From Bacteroidota bacterium (GTDB taxonomy: Bacteria; Bacteroidota; Bacteroidia; AKYH767-A; OLB10), in the NCBI GenBank assembly GCA_016714005.1, contig JADJOA010000009.1:1-64000 (forward strand): a stretch of 64,000 bases of DNA, in the 5' to 3' direction. The notes beneath the pieces were generated by a model. That model had not been told where the DNA came from. It ran no database searches and saw only the letters and a list, made by a program, of their open reading frames with translations. The position numbers were made by a program, and so were the translations under genes. Below are positions 16,631-26,356 of the stretch, in pieces; position 1 is the stretch's first letter, and every line of letters starts with the position of its first letter.

Positions 16631-18564
16631 ATGAAAATTACTTTCCCCGACAAAAACATAAGAGAATACCCACAAGGCACTTCTGCCCTTGAAATTGCCA
16701 AAAGCATAAGTGAAGGACTTGCAAGAAATGTATTAGCAGCTAAAGTAAATGGCGAAGTGCGAGATTTAATGCGACCTATATTTGAAGATACAACTCTTGA
16801 ACTTTTAACATGGGATAGTAAGGATGGAAAAAATACCATGTGGCATTCTTCTGCACACCTGATGGCGGAGGCTTTAGAATCTTTTTATCCCGGAATAAAA
16901 TTTTGGGTAGGCCCTCCGGTTGACAATGGTTTTTATTATGATGTTGATTTGGGCGGGCAACAAATCTCCAGTGAAGATTTTAAAAAGATTGAGGACAAAA
17001 TCCTGGAGCTTGCTCGTCAAAACAATCCTTATATACGTAAGGAAATGCCTAAAGCCGAAGCGGTAAAATATTTTACCGAAAAGGGCGATGAATACAAATT
17101 AGACTTGTTACAAAATTTAGAAGACGGAAATATTACTTTTTTACACGCAAGGAAATTTTACAGACCTGTGCCGTGGTCCACATATACCATCAACCGGAAC
17201 TATAAAGGCTGTAACACTTACAACACTTGCCGGTGCTTACTGGAAAGGCGATGAAAAAAACAAACAGCTAACTCGCATTTACGGTATCACTTTTCCAAAA
17301 CAGAAAGAATTGGATGAATACCTCCGTATGCTGGAGGAGGCAAAAAAACGCGATCACCGTAAGTTAGGTAAAGAGTTAGACATATTTATGTTTGATGATG
17401 ACGTAGGACCTGGCTTGGCGCTGTGGATGCCAAATGGAGCTGTTATAATTGAAGAGTTGGAAAAACTTGCAAAACGTACTGAACAAAAAGCCGGTTACAA
17501 GAGAGTAAAAACTCCGCATCTTGCCAAAGAAAATATGTACCTCACAACAGGTCATTTGCCTTACTATGCCGAGAGTATGTTTCCACCTATGGAAATGGAT
17601 GGCGAAAAATATTATCTCAAGCCTATGAACTGCCCGCATCACCATAAAATTTATGGAAACATGAATGCAAGCTACCGCGATTTGCCTATTCGTTTGGCAG
17701 AATATGGCACTTGTTACAGATACGAGCAATCGGGGGAGCTGTTTGGATTGATGCGCGTGCGTTCTTTGCAAATGAATGATGCACATATTTATTGCACCGA
17801 AGAACAATTTGCTGACGAGTTTAGGGCAGTTAACGAAATGTACCTCAACTATTTCAAAATTTTTGGGATAGAAAAATATGTAATGCGTTTCAGCACACAT
17901 AGTGCCGAAAAACTGGGGAAAAAATACGTAGACAACGCAGTATTGTGGAAAAAGACCGAGGACATGGTTAGAAACGTATTGATAGATTCTAAAATCCCAT
18001 ATATAGAAGTTCCTGATGAAGCCGCTTTTTACGGCCCCAAAATAGATGTGCAGGTATGGAGCGCCATTGGCAGAGAGTTTACTTTGGCAACCAACCAGGT
18101 TGATTTTGCTATTCCTCCCCGGTTTAATCTTACTTATCGTGATAGCGATAACACAATGAAAACGCCTATATGCATACATCGTGCACCACTTGGTACGCAT
18201 GAGCGCTTTATTGGATTTTTAATAGAACACTATGCCGGTAATTTTCCTTTGTGGTTATCGCCAAAACAAGTTGCCATTTACCTATCAGCGACAAGTTTAA
18301 CGACTATGCACAAAACGTTTGCTCCTTATTGAATAATTACGATATTCGCGCCCTCGTTGATGAAAGGGGTGAAAGATTGGTCGCAAAATACGCGATGCAG
18401 AGGTGCAAAAGATTCCGTTTATGCTGATTGTTGGAGAAAAAGAAATGGCGGAAAACAAAGTATCTGTGCGTGAACATGGAAAAGGTGACACCGGCTCTAT
18501 GACAATAGAAGAGTTCTCGAACCTTATTAACAGCGAGATAAAAAAACAATTGTTACTAAATTAA
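16631..18564 (+). CDS. thrS: Threonyl-tRNA synthetase (three frameshifts)
   Basis: Cytoplasmic class II enzyme charging tRNA-Thr. In order: TGS domain at the N-terminus, editing domain with MWHSSAHLMAEALESF (HxxxH), the catalytic core with KPMNCPHHHKIYG, whose cysteine is a zinc ligand, and PICIHRAPLGTHERFIGFL, then the anticodon-binding domain. Breaks occur in the T6 run at 17138-17143, near 18277 (missing T) and near 18380 (missing G). When corrected they give CRGPHIPSTG and an anticodon domain ending KKQLLLN at 18564. The total of about 644 residues is normal. An essential gene, so the breaks are almost certainly sequence errors. Confidence 0.92.
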
Positions 18565-18567
18565 AAC

Positions 18568-18580
18568 AGGAGGAAACATC
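18568..18580 (+). promoter_or_regulatory. Strong Shine-Dalgarno and probable ATC start of infC
   Basis: AGGAGG at 18568-18573 is followed after 4 bases by ATC at 18578, in frame with infC. Strong Shine-Dalgarno sequences are rare in Bacteroidota, and IF3 genes are known for non-AUG starts that allow autocontrol. The first ATG (18620) has a GGAGG only at a poor 13-base distance. Confidence 0.6.
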
Positions 18581-19243
18581 ACTACATTTCAAAAGCCCGG
18601 TGGAGGATTTAAAAAACCAATGGGAACAGGGGGAGGAAGACCGTATGACAGGAGACTTCCACAAAAAAAAGTTGAAGAACATCGTATAAATGATAAAATA
18701 CGAGTTCCGCAAGTAAGATTAGTTGGTGAAAACGTTACTCAAGACGTTTACCCTACAACAATTGCATACCAAATGGCTCAGGATATGGGATTAGATTTGG
18801 TGGAGATTGTAGAAACCAGCACGCCTCCGGTTTGCAGAATTGTAGATTATCAGAAGTTTCTTTACGAAAAAAAGAAAAAGGAAAAAGAAGCAAAAGCAAA
18901 AACTTCAAAATCTGTTTTAAAAGAAATAAGGTTTGGACCAAATACAGATGATCATGATTTTAACTTCAAAGTAAAACATGCCATTAAGTTTTTGGAAGAA
19001 GGAGCAAAAGTTAAAGCATACGTTCATTTTAAAGGAAGAAGCATTGCATACAAAGAAAAAGGTGAAATAATACTATTAAAATTTGCTCAGGCATTAGAAG
19101 AATACGGAAAAGTAGAATTGTTACCAAAGTTAGAAGGCAACAGAATGTTTTTACACCTGATGCCTTTACCAAAAAAAGAAATAATTACATTAATAATAAA
19201 TAAAAATACCCATGCCAGTAATAAAGACAAATTCCAGTGCTAA
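18578..19243 (+). CDS. infC: Translation initiation factor IF-3
   Basis: IF-3 binds the 30S subunit and checks the initiator codon. The N-terminal domain has INDKIRVPQVRLVGENVTQ and VEIVETSTPPVCRIVDYQKF, followed by a lysine-rich linker and the C-terminal domain with EIRFGPNTDDHDFNFKVKHA and KAYVHFKGRSIAYKEKG. The start is set at ATC 18578 because of the AGGAGG before it (first ATG 18620). The 3' end overlaps rpmI by 32 bases. A missing A in the run at about 19170-19176 would restore a natural stop after PLPKKK, so the true end is probably about 19180. Confidence 0.88.
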   Translation: MTTFQKPGGGFKKPMGTGGGRPYDRRLPQKKVEEHRINDKIRVPQVRLVGENVTQDVYPTTIAYQMAQDMGLDLVEIVETSTPPVCRIVDYQKFLYEKKKKEKEAKAKTSKSVLKEIRFGPNTDDHDFNFKVKHAIKFLEEGAKVKAYVHFKGRSIAYKEKGEIILLKFAQALEEYGKVELLPKLEGNRMFLHLMPLPKKEIITLIINKNTHASNKDKFQC

Positions 19244-19409
19244 AAGAGGTTTAAAGTAACCGGTACCGGAAAAATTAAAAGAAAAAAAGGCTTTTAAGCG
19301 TCATATCTTAACCAAGAAAGAAACATCTCGCAAACGCGAACTTTCTAAACCAGGGTTGGTGCATGAAAGAGATGAGTACAGAGTTAAAAGAATGTTGGTG
19401 CAGTCTTAG
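19212..19409 (+). CDS. rpmI: 50S ribosomal protein L35 (frameshifted)
   Basis: MPVIKTNSSAKR, then a break at about 19246-19258, then TGTGKIKRKKAFKRHILTKK and KPGLVHERDEYRVKRMLVQS to the TAG at 19407-19409. About 65 residues, strongly basic, as for L35. It lies between infC and rplT, the conserved order of the cluster. It is too short and broken to show as a long open frame, but the sequence is unmistakable. Confidence 0.88.
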
Positions 19410-19473
19410 TGCTGCAAAGCAGATTTCTTTAATTCAATAAAGTAAAAATTCAATAATTATTATAACCAGGTAA

Positions 19474-19508
19474 AAAGCGACTAAGATTCCATTGCGATGG
19501 AACGCTTT
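19474..19508 (+). ncRNA. Structured leader hairpin upstream of rplT
   Basis: AAAGCG (19474-19479) and CGCTTT (19503-19508) enclose TTCCAT, the tetraloop TGCG, and ATGGAA, with a one-sided bulge of 7 bases (19480-19486). It sits 19 bases before the rplT ATG and contains an ATG that is not the start. Placement suggests feedback control by L20, as known for other bacteria, but that is inference. Confidence 0.5.
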
Positions 19509-19527
19509 AGCTAAAAACAAAAACAAA

Positions 19528-19872
19528 ATGCCACGTTCGGTCAATTCGGTAGCGTCAAAAGCAAGACGCAAAAAACTCCTCAAACTTGCTAAAGGTAATT
19601 GGGGTGCAAGAGGTAATGTTTTAACAGTTGCCAAACATACTGTTGAAAAAGGTTTGCAGTATTCTTACAGAGACAGAAAAAACAAAAAGCGCACCTTTCG
19701 CGGATTATGGATTCAGCGTATTAACGCAGCAGTGCGTGAGCACGGAATGAGTTACAGCGAGTTTATGGGTAAATTGCATAAAAGCGATGCAACCTTAAAT
19801 CGTAAAGTGTTGGCTGATTTAGCACTGAACAATCCTGAAGCATTTAAAGCAGTAATTGAATCTGTAAAATAA
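19528..19872 (+). CDS. rplT: 50S ribosomal protein L20, 114 aa
   Basis: Start at 19528 (MPRSVNSVASKARRKKLLKLAKG); the ATG at 19492 is within the leader hairpin. The protein is basic with the family segments YRDRKNKKRTFRGLWIQRIN and LHKSDATLNRKVLADLAL. L20 binds 23S rRNA early in 50S assembly and in several bacteria represses its own operon. Last gene of the thrS-infC-rpmI-rplT cluster, followed by a terminator. Confidence 0.95.
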   Translation: MPRSVNSVASKARRKKLLKLAKGNWGARGNVLTVAKHTVEKGLQYSYRDRKNKKRTFRGLWIQRINAAVREHGMSYSEFMGKLHKSDATLNRKVLADLALNNPEAFKAVIESVK

Positions 19873-19894
19873 ATTCTATCTTATTAAAAACTTT

Positions 19895-19922
19895 AAAGGT
19901 TGCCCTTAGGGCAGCCTTTTTT
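19895..19922 (+). terminator. Rho-independent terminator after rplT
   Basis: AAAGGTTGCCC and GGGCAGCCTTT form a stem with loop TTA and are followed by a T run. It closes the translation cluster. Confidence 0.8.
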
Positions 19923-19958
19923 ATTTTCCTAAAATTGCAAATTCATAGATTGAATTAA

Positions 19959-20432
19959 ATGACATTATCAGAGTCAATAGCAAAACATTTAAGGGAGGTA
20001 TTTTTTGGTGGCAACTGGACCTATATAAATTTAAAAGACACGTTAAATAATGTAGATTTAAAAATTGCAACTAAGAAAATGGAAGGGTTTAATTCGATAG
20101 CTGCACTAACATTTCATATTGGTTACTATATTACTGCTGTATTAAAAGTTTTGCAGGGTGAGAAACTGAATGCAAGTGACAAATACAGTTTTGATGTTCC
20201 ACCAATCAGAACAGAACATGAATGGAGGCAATTTGTAACCAAAATTTTTGAAGATGCGGAAGCATTTGCAAACTTAGTCGAACAAATGCCTGATGAAAAA
20301 ATTTTAGAAGATTTTCCGGAAAATAAGTATGGAAGTTACTACAGAAATCTTAGTGGTATAATTGAGCATACGCATTATCACTTGGGACAAATAGTAATTC
20401 TTAAGAAAATTGTTACACAAGAAGTAAAATAA
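19959..20432 (+). CDS. DinB-family (DUF1572-like) protein, 157 aa
   Basis: A four-helix DinB/YfiT-type protein. GFNSIAALTFHIGYYITAVL near residue 45 and the C-terminal EHTHYHLGQIVILKKI supply histidines at positions where the family binds a divalent metal. Members include thiol transferases and many proteins without known reaction. Intact, on its own, between the rplT terminator and the convergent nudix gene, whose stop is 9 bases away. Confidence 0.75.
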   Translation: MTLSESIAKHLREVFFGGNWTYINLKDTLNNVDLKIATKKMEGFNSIAALTFHIGYYITAVLKVLQGEKLNASDKYSFDVPPIRTEHEWRQFVTKIFEDAEAFANLVEQMPDEKILEDFPENKYGSYYRNLSGIIEHTHYHLGQIVILKKIVTQEVK

Positions 20433-20440
20433 AAAACTTC

Positions 20441-21048
20441 TCAACTTTTAAAAGCAGTTTCAAGCAAATCCCTAATTGAGTTGTAAGAATTGCTTAATGC
20501 AAAGTCAACCTCCCTCCTGCTCATCCACTTTGCATCAGTAATATCTTCTTCGGTTTGAATTTTAAATCCGCTAAAACTGCTACAATACATATCGTACCAA
20601 AAAGTGCGTTTTAAAATGGGTTTGCTTTTATGAGTATATGTATGATACATTTCGTAAGGTACATCGTTGGTAATTTTCAAATCGCATACACCTGTTTCTT
20701 CACACACTTCCCTAACAGCAGCTTCTTGAGGAAATTCATCTTTCTCAATTTTCCCTTTTGGCAAATCCCATTTACCAAGGCGCTGTATCATTAACAACTT
20801 GGCATCGCGGTTTTTCACAAATCCGCCTGCTGCTTCCATAATAGTAAAACCAGTACTGAAGTTATTCCATGCTTTTTCAAGAGAAGATGTAATAGCAATC
20901 AATCCAAATTGCTCAGCTTTACAGCACTCATCAACTCGGCACAGGTAAACATATCTTTTTGCATTACTCTTAGGCTTGGCCAGTGGGTGCTCTTAGCTGC
21001 GGAATCATCTAAAATCAAAATTTTATTGTCAATAAAAACCTTATACAT
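20441..21048 (-). CDS. NUDIX hydrolase (frameshifted near its N-terminus)
   Basis: The nudix box GKIEKDEFPQEAAVREVCEETGV (GxxxxxExxxxxxxREuxEExGu) follows MIQRLGKWDLPKG, in the pattern of Bacteroidota nudix proteins. The open frame begins at 20902, but a frame starting at 21048 (MYKVFIDNKILILDDSAA) joins it after a single-base loss at about 20920, giving about 202 residues with an N-terminal extension common in this group. It hydrolyses a nucleoside diphosphate linked to some other group; substrate unknown. Confidence 0.8.
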
Positions 21049-21158
21049 TACTGGCAAATATACTATGCGGCTAATTAAGCATAGAATTAAATTTTAAAAA
21101 AATAAAATTTGAAGCAGCGTTTTGTTAAAACAAAGCATCTACCCAGCACAACCAGTTT

Positions 21159-21670
21159 ATGACTGAAGCTGAAATTGTTTCTGCATGCCTAAGAGGAGAC
21201 AGCAAATACGAATGGGCGCTGTATGAAAAATATGCCCCCCGTATGTATGCTGTGTGCCTCAGGTATGCAAATCGTAAAGAAGAAGCTCAGGATTTTTTGC
21301 AAGAAGGATTTATTAAAGTGTTTGAAAACCTTAAGAGCTACAGAGGTGATGGTTCGCTTGAGGGATGGATAAGAAGAATTATTGTGAATGTAATTCTAAA
21401 GTCATTTCGTAAAAGGCTTACAAAATGGAAGTGCGCGAAACTTATCTTGAGCCAACTGCCACGACTACTGATGCCTTAAGCAAGTTGTCTGAAAAAGAAC
21501 TTTGTCAGATGATAAACGAATTACCGGAAGGTTACAAACTTGTATTCAATCTATATGTAATTGAAGGTTTCTCACATAAAGAAATTGCAACAGAGCTTAA
21601 AATAAATGAAAGTACTTCTCGCTCACAGTTAGCAAAGGCAAGAAACATGCTACAGCAAAAAATTAGTTGA
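21159..21670 (+). CDS. RNA polymerase sigma factor, ECF-like (frameshifted)
   Basis: Region 2 is ALYEKYAPRMYAVCLRYANR, then EEAQDFLQEGFIKVFENL and GSLEGWIRRIIVN. After a break at about 21415-21425 region 4 reads LPEGYKLVFNLYVIEGFSH and KEIATELKINESTSRSQLAK. Joined length is about 170 residues, normal for an extracytoplasmic-function type. The next gene, 23 bases on, starts with a cytoplasmic segment and one membrane helix, so it is the likely partner controlling this factor. Confidence 0.85.
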
Positions 21671-21693
21671 ACAGAAAATTATGTTATTAAATA

Positions 21694-23120
21694 ATGAATA
21701 ACGAAGAATATTTTGACAAAGAGGTAAAAGCTAAGGCCGAAAGGCATGCTGAAGTTCCGCCCCAGGAAGTATGGGAAAGGATAAGAGAAAAAAGAAAAAA
21801 GCGTTTTGTTCCATTTTGGTTTTCTATTAATGAGAACAAGTTGATTTTTTCTATAGCTCTGTTGACAGTACTTGCGGGCGGGGTTATTTATCAAAACATC
21901 AACAAACAAACAGGCAATAATCCCATAATAATTGATTCTGAAAAAATCAGTGGTTAATAGCAATTCATCCAAGAAAATGAAAAAAAAATGAAAGTGCTAA
22001 GATTCAAAACTTGGCATTAAAACAAATGAAATCTCTACTTCTAATACAGAAAACTACAACCAATCTAAAGCATGCTCACCCCAAAAAGGAAATAACTCCA
22101 CAACAATTTATTAATTGCTGAAATAAAACCACCTATTGCAGACCAGCATACCTCACAACAAAAAGATATTATTAAAAACTCGTATGTAAAACCAGAATTA
22201 AATGAAGTTGAAAACACAATGCCAAAGACTCAATTGTAAATTTAACCGGAGAAGAAAATGGTGTGCTAACAATACAAGACAGTTTGTTACTGGCAACAAA
22301 AACTAACGAATTATTGTTTGATAACGACAGTGCATCTGTAAACATTAAGTCTGATTCTTCTTTAACAACTCCTCCACCCGTTACAGATTCCTTAAACACA
22401 AAATGGAGCGTTGAAATAATGTATGGCTATGATATAATACAGAATAAGTTTTCTGCTGCTAACGGAAATCAAAACTATTTTAACATTTTAAATGAGCAGG
22501 AAAAAATAAATAATGGTTTTAGCATGAGCTTAAAAGTGGGTTATAATTTAAACCCTCGTTTAAAAATAAAAAGTGGTTTTTCTTATTCGTATCTCTCATC
22601 AACATTTAATTATGAATATGTGGAGAGAACAATTGCCACTTACACTGGAATGATTAACGCCTACATCATTTCACCTTTTAATCCGCCACAACAAATAACA
22701 TTTTACGGAACTCGAATTGATACTTTAGAAATGAGTTATGCTTTTAATCACTCTAAAAAATTCAAATACTACAACATACCGCTTACTGTAAATTATTATT
22801 TGCCTGTAAAGAAATTTAAATTGGGTGCAGGTGCAGGTATTGGTTTCAATTTAGTAACCGAAGTAACTGGAGAGTATTTGCAAAGTGATTTAAAAACAGA
22901 ATCTGAATTAAACAATAATGGTCAATCTCCTTATAAAAGCAGTTACAGATTTTATGGAATAGGAAATATTTCTGTTTGCTTTCAGTTGAACAAAAAAATT
23001 TATTTGATGGCAGAACCTGAATTAAGAATTCCTCTTTCAACCATTACAAAAACAGATGCAGAGATTAAACAAAAAATTAATACACTTAGTTTGCAGACCG
23101 GAGTTGGAATTAATTTTTAA
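21694..23120 (+). CDS. Membrane-anchored protein with C-terminal beta-barrel-like domain (several frameshifts)
   Basis: The N-terminal 60 residues are charged (MNNEEYFDKEVKAKAERHAE), followed by one transmembrane helix (LIFSIALLTVLAGGVIY). A low-complexity linker, broken in several places between 21957 and 22263, leads to a C-terminal domain with barrel-like strands (NGFSMSLKVGYNLNPRLKI, YNIPLTVNYYLPVKKFKLG, ISVCFQLNKKIYLMAEPEL) ending VGINF. Joined it is about 475 residues. Directly after the sigma gene, this suits an inner-membrane anti-sigma factor with an envelope-spanning domain. The assignment is inference from layout. Confidence 0.6.
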
Positions 23121-23122
23121 AA

Positions 23123-23154
23123 AACCTGTGACCCGAAGTTTCGGGTCACAGGTT
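23123..23154. terminator. Perfect 15-bp hairpin after the barrel gene
   Basis: AACCTGTGACCCGAA pairs exactly with TTCGGGTCACAGGTT around a loop of two bases. The T run that follows is 30 bases later (23183-23192, after GGGTTGGGTGG), so it may be a terminator or a dispersed palindromic repeat unit. Confidence 0.5.
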
Positions 23155-23282
23155 AAAAGCCCTGCCATTCGGAGAGGGTTGGGTGGTTTTTTTTCCGTCT
23201 ATGTTAAAAAAATAAACAACCAAAGCAGCGTTTAAAAAACTGACGGCATCTTGTAATCATAAACCAATAAAATCTAATTAAA

Positions 23283-24896
23283 ATGAGACAGAAAAACTTA
23301 CTCAGAAGAATTGCATGTGCAGTTATTGGATTAACTACTTCTTTATCTACACAAGCTCAATTTACAGGTTTGGGAGAATTAAACATTAACAATGTTCGTG
23401 CGCAATTAAGGTCTGATGGCGGAATGTTTTGGGATTATAGCAATCCTCAGTTTGAAGTACCATTTGGCTCCGGCAAATCAACAATATTTGCTGGAGGTGT
23501 TTGGATTGGTGGGTACGATCAATTGGGCCAAATACATGCTGCTGCTCAAACATATAGGCAAGCGGGCAGTCAAGACTTTTGGCCAGGTCCACTTGATACA
23601 ATTAATGCTACAGCTGCCAATCCAGCATTGTGGGACCAGGTTTGGGAAATATCAAAATCAGAAATTGATAACCATATTTTAAACTGGAATCAGGCAGGAT
23701 ATGTAATTCCACAATCTATACTTGACTGGCCTGCCAATGCGCCTTCTGGAACTAATTATTCAAAAGTGCTAGCTCCTTTTGTTGACATTAATGGAAACCA
23801 AATTTATGAGCCACTAATTGGAGAGTTCCCATACATACAAGGTGACCAAGCACTGTATTTTATTTATAATGATAACTATGCAGCCCATACTGAAACAGGT
23901 TGCAACGCTATGCGTATTGAGGTGCACGGTATGGCTTATGAATTCAATAATACAGCCGATCCAGCAATTAATAACACCGTTTTTTTACGATTAGAAATTG
24001 GTAATCGCTCAAATATTTCTTACGACTCCGTTTACGTAGGGCTTTGGACAGATTTTGATATTGGCGATTATAGTGATGATTATGTTGGAACTGATGTTGG
24101 CAGAAGCATGTATTACGGTTTCAATGCTGATGCTGATGATGGAAATTGTCCTGGCTGCTATGGATTGACCCCGCCCGCGCAAGGTGTAATATTTTTAAAT
24201 CAACCGTTGACAACATCTGTTTACTATGACAACATAAACATGGTTCCTACTGGTAATCCTGATGTTTGCGATGATTATTATCAGTATTTATCAGGATCGT
24301 GGGCTGATGGAACACGCTGGACTTATGGTGGCAATGGATACAATCCAGGAAGTTTTGATTATTGCAATTATTTATTTCCTGATACAACTGACCCAGCATA
24401 CCCCGGCAATGTTTGGACAATGGGAAGTGCAGGAGTACCCCCAACCGATATTAGAATAGCTGGCGCCAGCTACTATACTCAACTCCCCGCTGGTGGCAGC
24501 ATTGTATTAGATGCCGCTTATACATTTGCTATGGCAAACCCAAGCGGTCCACTAACAAGTGTTCAATTACTTCAGTATTATGCCGATCAGTTACGTCTTG
24601 CTTATAACAATGGCACCTTACCTGTAAACAACATACAAGCTACCAATAATCAATTTATAATTTCTCCTAATCCGGTAACAAATCAATCTCTTATTACATT
24701 TAATAATCCATCAGGAGATTCTTTTTCTTTTGAATTGTTTGATATGACAGGCAAAAAAGTTTTTGAAGTAAGTAATATCAAAGGAAATAAGTTTTTATTG
24801 ACAAAGAGGCCATCTTACAACAGGTATATATATTGGAAAATTGAATTCAGAAAAAAGCATGGTTACTCAAAAAATTTGTATCCGTTAAAGATGTAA
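23283..24896 (+). CDS. T9SS type A secreted protein, about 537 aa
   Basis: Signal peptide MRQKNLLRRIACAVIGLTTSLSTQAQ. The body is a large extracellular beta-rich protein (FTGLGELNINNVRAQLRSDG, GGMFWDYSNPQFEVP, VYVGLWTDFDIGDYSDDYVG) seen widely in Bacteroidota T9SS proteins but without known activity. The C-terminal sorting domain begins FIISPNPVTNQSLITF and FELFDMTGKKVFEV, then is disrupted by a break at about 24795, so the last strands are out of frame. It would be anchored or released at the cell surface. Confidence 0.78.
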   Translation: MRQKNLLRRIACAVIGLTTSLSTQAQFTGLGELNINNVRAQLRSDGGMFWDYSNPQFEVPFGSGKSTIFAGGVWIGGYDQLGQIHAAAQTYRQAGSQDFWPGPLDTINATAANPALWDQVWEISKSEIDNHILNWNQAGYVIPQSILDWPANAPSGTNYSKVLAPFVDINGNQIYEPLIGEFPYIQGDQALYFIYNDNYAAHTETGCNAMRIEVHGMAYEFNNTADPAINNTVFLRLEIGNRSNISYDSVYVGLWTDFDIGDYSDDYVGTDVGRSMYYGFNADADDGNCPGCYGLTPPAQGVIFLNQPLTTSVYYDNINMVPTGNPDVCDDYYQYLSGSWADGTRWTYGGNGYNPGSFDYCNYLFPDTTDPAYPGNVWTMGSAGVPPTDIRIAGASYYTQLPAGGSIVLDAAYTFAMANPSGPLTSVQLLQYYADQLRLAYNNGTLPVNNIQATNNQFIISPNPVTNQSLITFNNPSGDSFSFELFDMTGKKVFEVSNIKGNKFLLTKRPSYNRYIYWKIEFRKKHGYSKNLYPLKM

Positions 24897-24897
24897 A

Positions 24898-25585
24898 ATG
24901 AAAATTGTCACCCACATATGTAAAATCAACCTTATAAAATTGTTGGCTATTAGCTTGTTGTTAATTGGTCAGATATTGATGATGATTGAAATTAGTTGCA
25001 AAATCCATTAGATTAGAAAATATACTGCTCCATTGCTGTTAGTCAGTATGTAGCTGTTATTGAAAATCCAGATTCAGCTTTAGGCAGTCTCAATTATAAC
25101 AGAAATGCAATATCATTAGCTGGTAGTACATGCCTTGAAGGATTACCAAATTTTGTATCAAGCAATTACTTAAACGATGTGGCAGAGTTGTATTCGCTTA
25201 ATGACACTTATAATGTTTGGAGCAATAGAATTACCGGACAAAGTTCAATAACCATAAAAGAAGCAGGAACATATTCAGTAATTTTAACCAACCAGTTTAA
25301 TTGCAGAAGAACTAAAAGTTGGATATGTCAGAAAAATGCCCTGAAACTTTTTATTTGGCTGCGGCATTTACTCCAAATAACGATGCTAAAAATGATACTT
25401 GGGAAGCAATGTTGAGGTACGACAAGTATAAAGTTATCGGTTTATAACAGATAGGAACAAAAAATATTTGAAACTATCAATCCTTACTTTAAATGAAATG
25501 ACAAATTTCAAAACTAGATTTTAAGCAACAGAGTTTATTTATATATTGTTAAAATAATCAGAGATAAATAAACCTGTGTTTTAAA
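24898..25585 (+). pseudogene. Decayed T9SS type B (gliding motility-associated C-terminal) protein
   Basis: No long open frame, but pieces in different frames read in order as LAAAFTPNNDAKNDTWEA, then RFII, QKIFETINPY and FIYILLK. This is the CHU_C / gliding-associated C-terminal domain used as a type B sorting signal. Upstream pieces include LNYNRNAISLAGSTCLEGLP and SITIKEAGTYSVILTN, an Ig-like segment. At least eight breaks or stops occur in under 700 bases, a higher density than in neighbouring genes, so real decay is likely. The 5' part of the protein is missing. Confidence 0.6.
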
Positions 25586-25707
25586 CATACCTGTGACAGT
25601 TTAAGGTAAATTAAAATCATCCAAGATCCGCGGCCTTTATAATTTCAAATATTGGATTGCGCCCTCAGTTTTTTAAATTTTAAAAAAATAATTTACTATT
25701 GTAACGT

Positions 25708-26345
25708 ATGCAAGATGATACATCCTCTAACGTTGCCGAATTTTTACTGCAGGTAAAAGCTATCAAATTACAACCCGATAATCCTTTTACATGGGCATCC
25801 GGTTGGAAATCGCCAATTTACTGCGATAACCGTATCGCACTTTCTCATCCACGAATACGCACTTATATTAGGCAGGAATTTGTAAAAGCTATAGAAAAAT
25901 ATTATGGCAGGCCCGACATGATTGCTGCAGTTGCAACCGGTGCAATTGCCAAGGAGCTTTGGTTGCAGAAGCAATGGGATTACCTCTTGTATATGTAAGA
26001 CCCACACCCAAAGAGCATGGTACTAAAAACCAAATTGAAGGCGAGGCAAAACCAAATCATTCTTGTGTTGTGATTGAAGATTTGGTTTCAACCGGCAAAA
26101 GCAGCTTAAGCGCTGTTGATGCTTTACGCAAACACAATGTGGTTGTTAAAGGAATGGTGTGTGCTTTTAATTATGGCTTTGATGTGGCAGCAGAAAATTT
26201 TAAAAAAGCAGGTGTACCACTTTATTCATTGAGTAACTACGAGTCGCTGTTAAAAAAGGCGGTTGCTTCAAAATACATTACCGAAAACCAAGTAGAAACT
26301 TTGCAGCAATGGAGAGAAAATCCTGCTGAGTGGAAAAAGAAATAA
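25708..26345 (+). CDS. pyrE: Orotate phosphoribosyltransferase (frameshifted)
   Basis: Joins orotate to PRPP in pyrimidine synthesis. The N-terminal frame has FTWASGWKSPIYCDNRIALS and MIAAVATGAIA. A break at about 25950-25960 is followed by VAEAMGLPLVYVRPTPKEHG, IEGEAKPNHSCVVIEDLVST and GKSSLSAVDALRK, the PRPP-binding loop. Joined length of about 212 residues is normal. It is followed after 11 bases by the SRPBCC gene, a likely operon. Confidence 0.92.
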
Positions 26346-26356
26346 TATTTTAAGAC

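Noticed and set aside
19492..19527. ATG at 19492 as the rplT start
   Set aside because: The ATG is within the leader hairpin and the protein family starts with MPRS at 19528.
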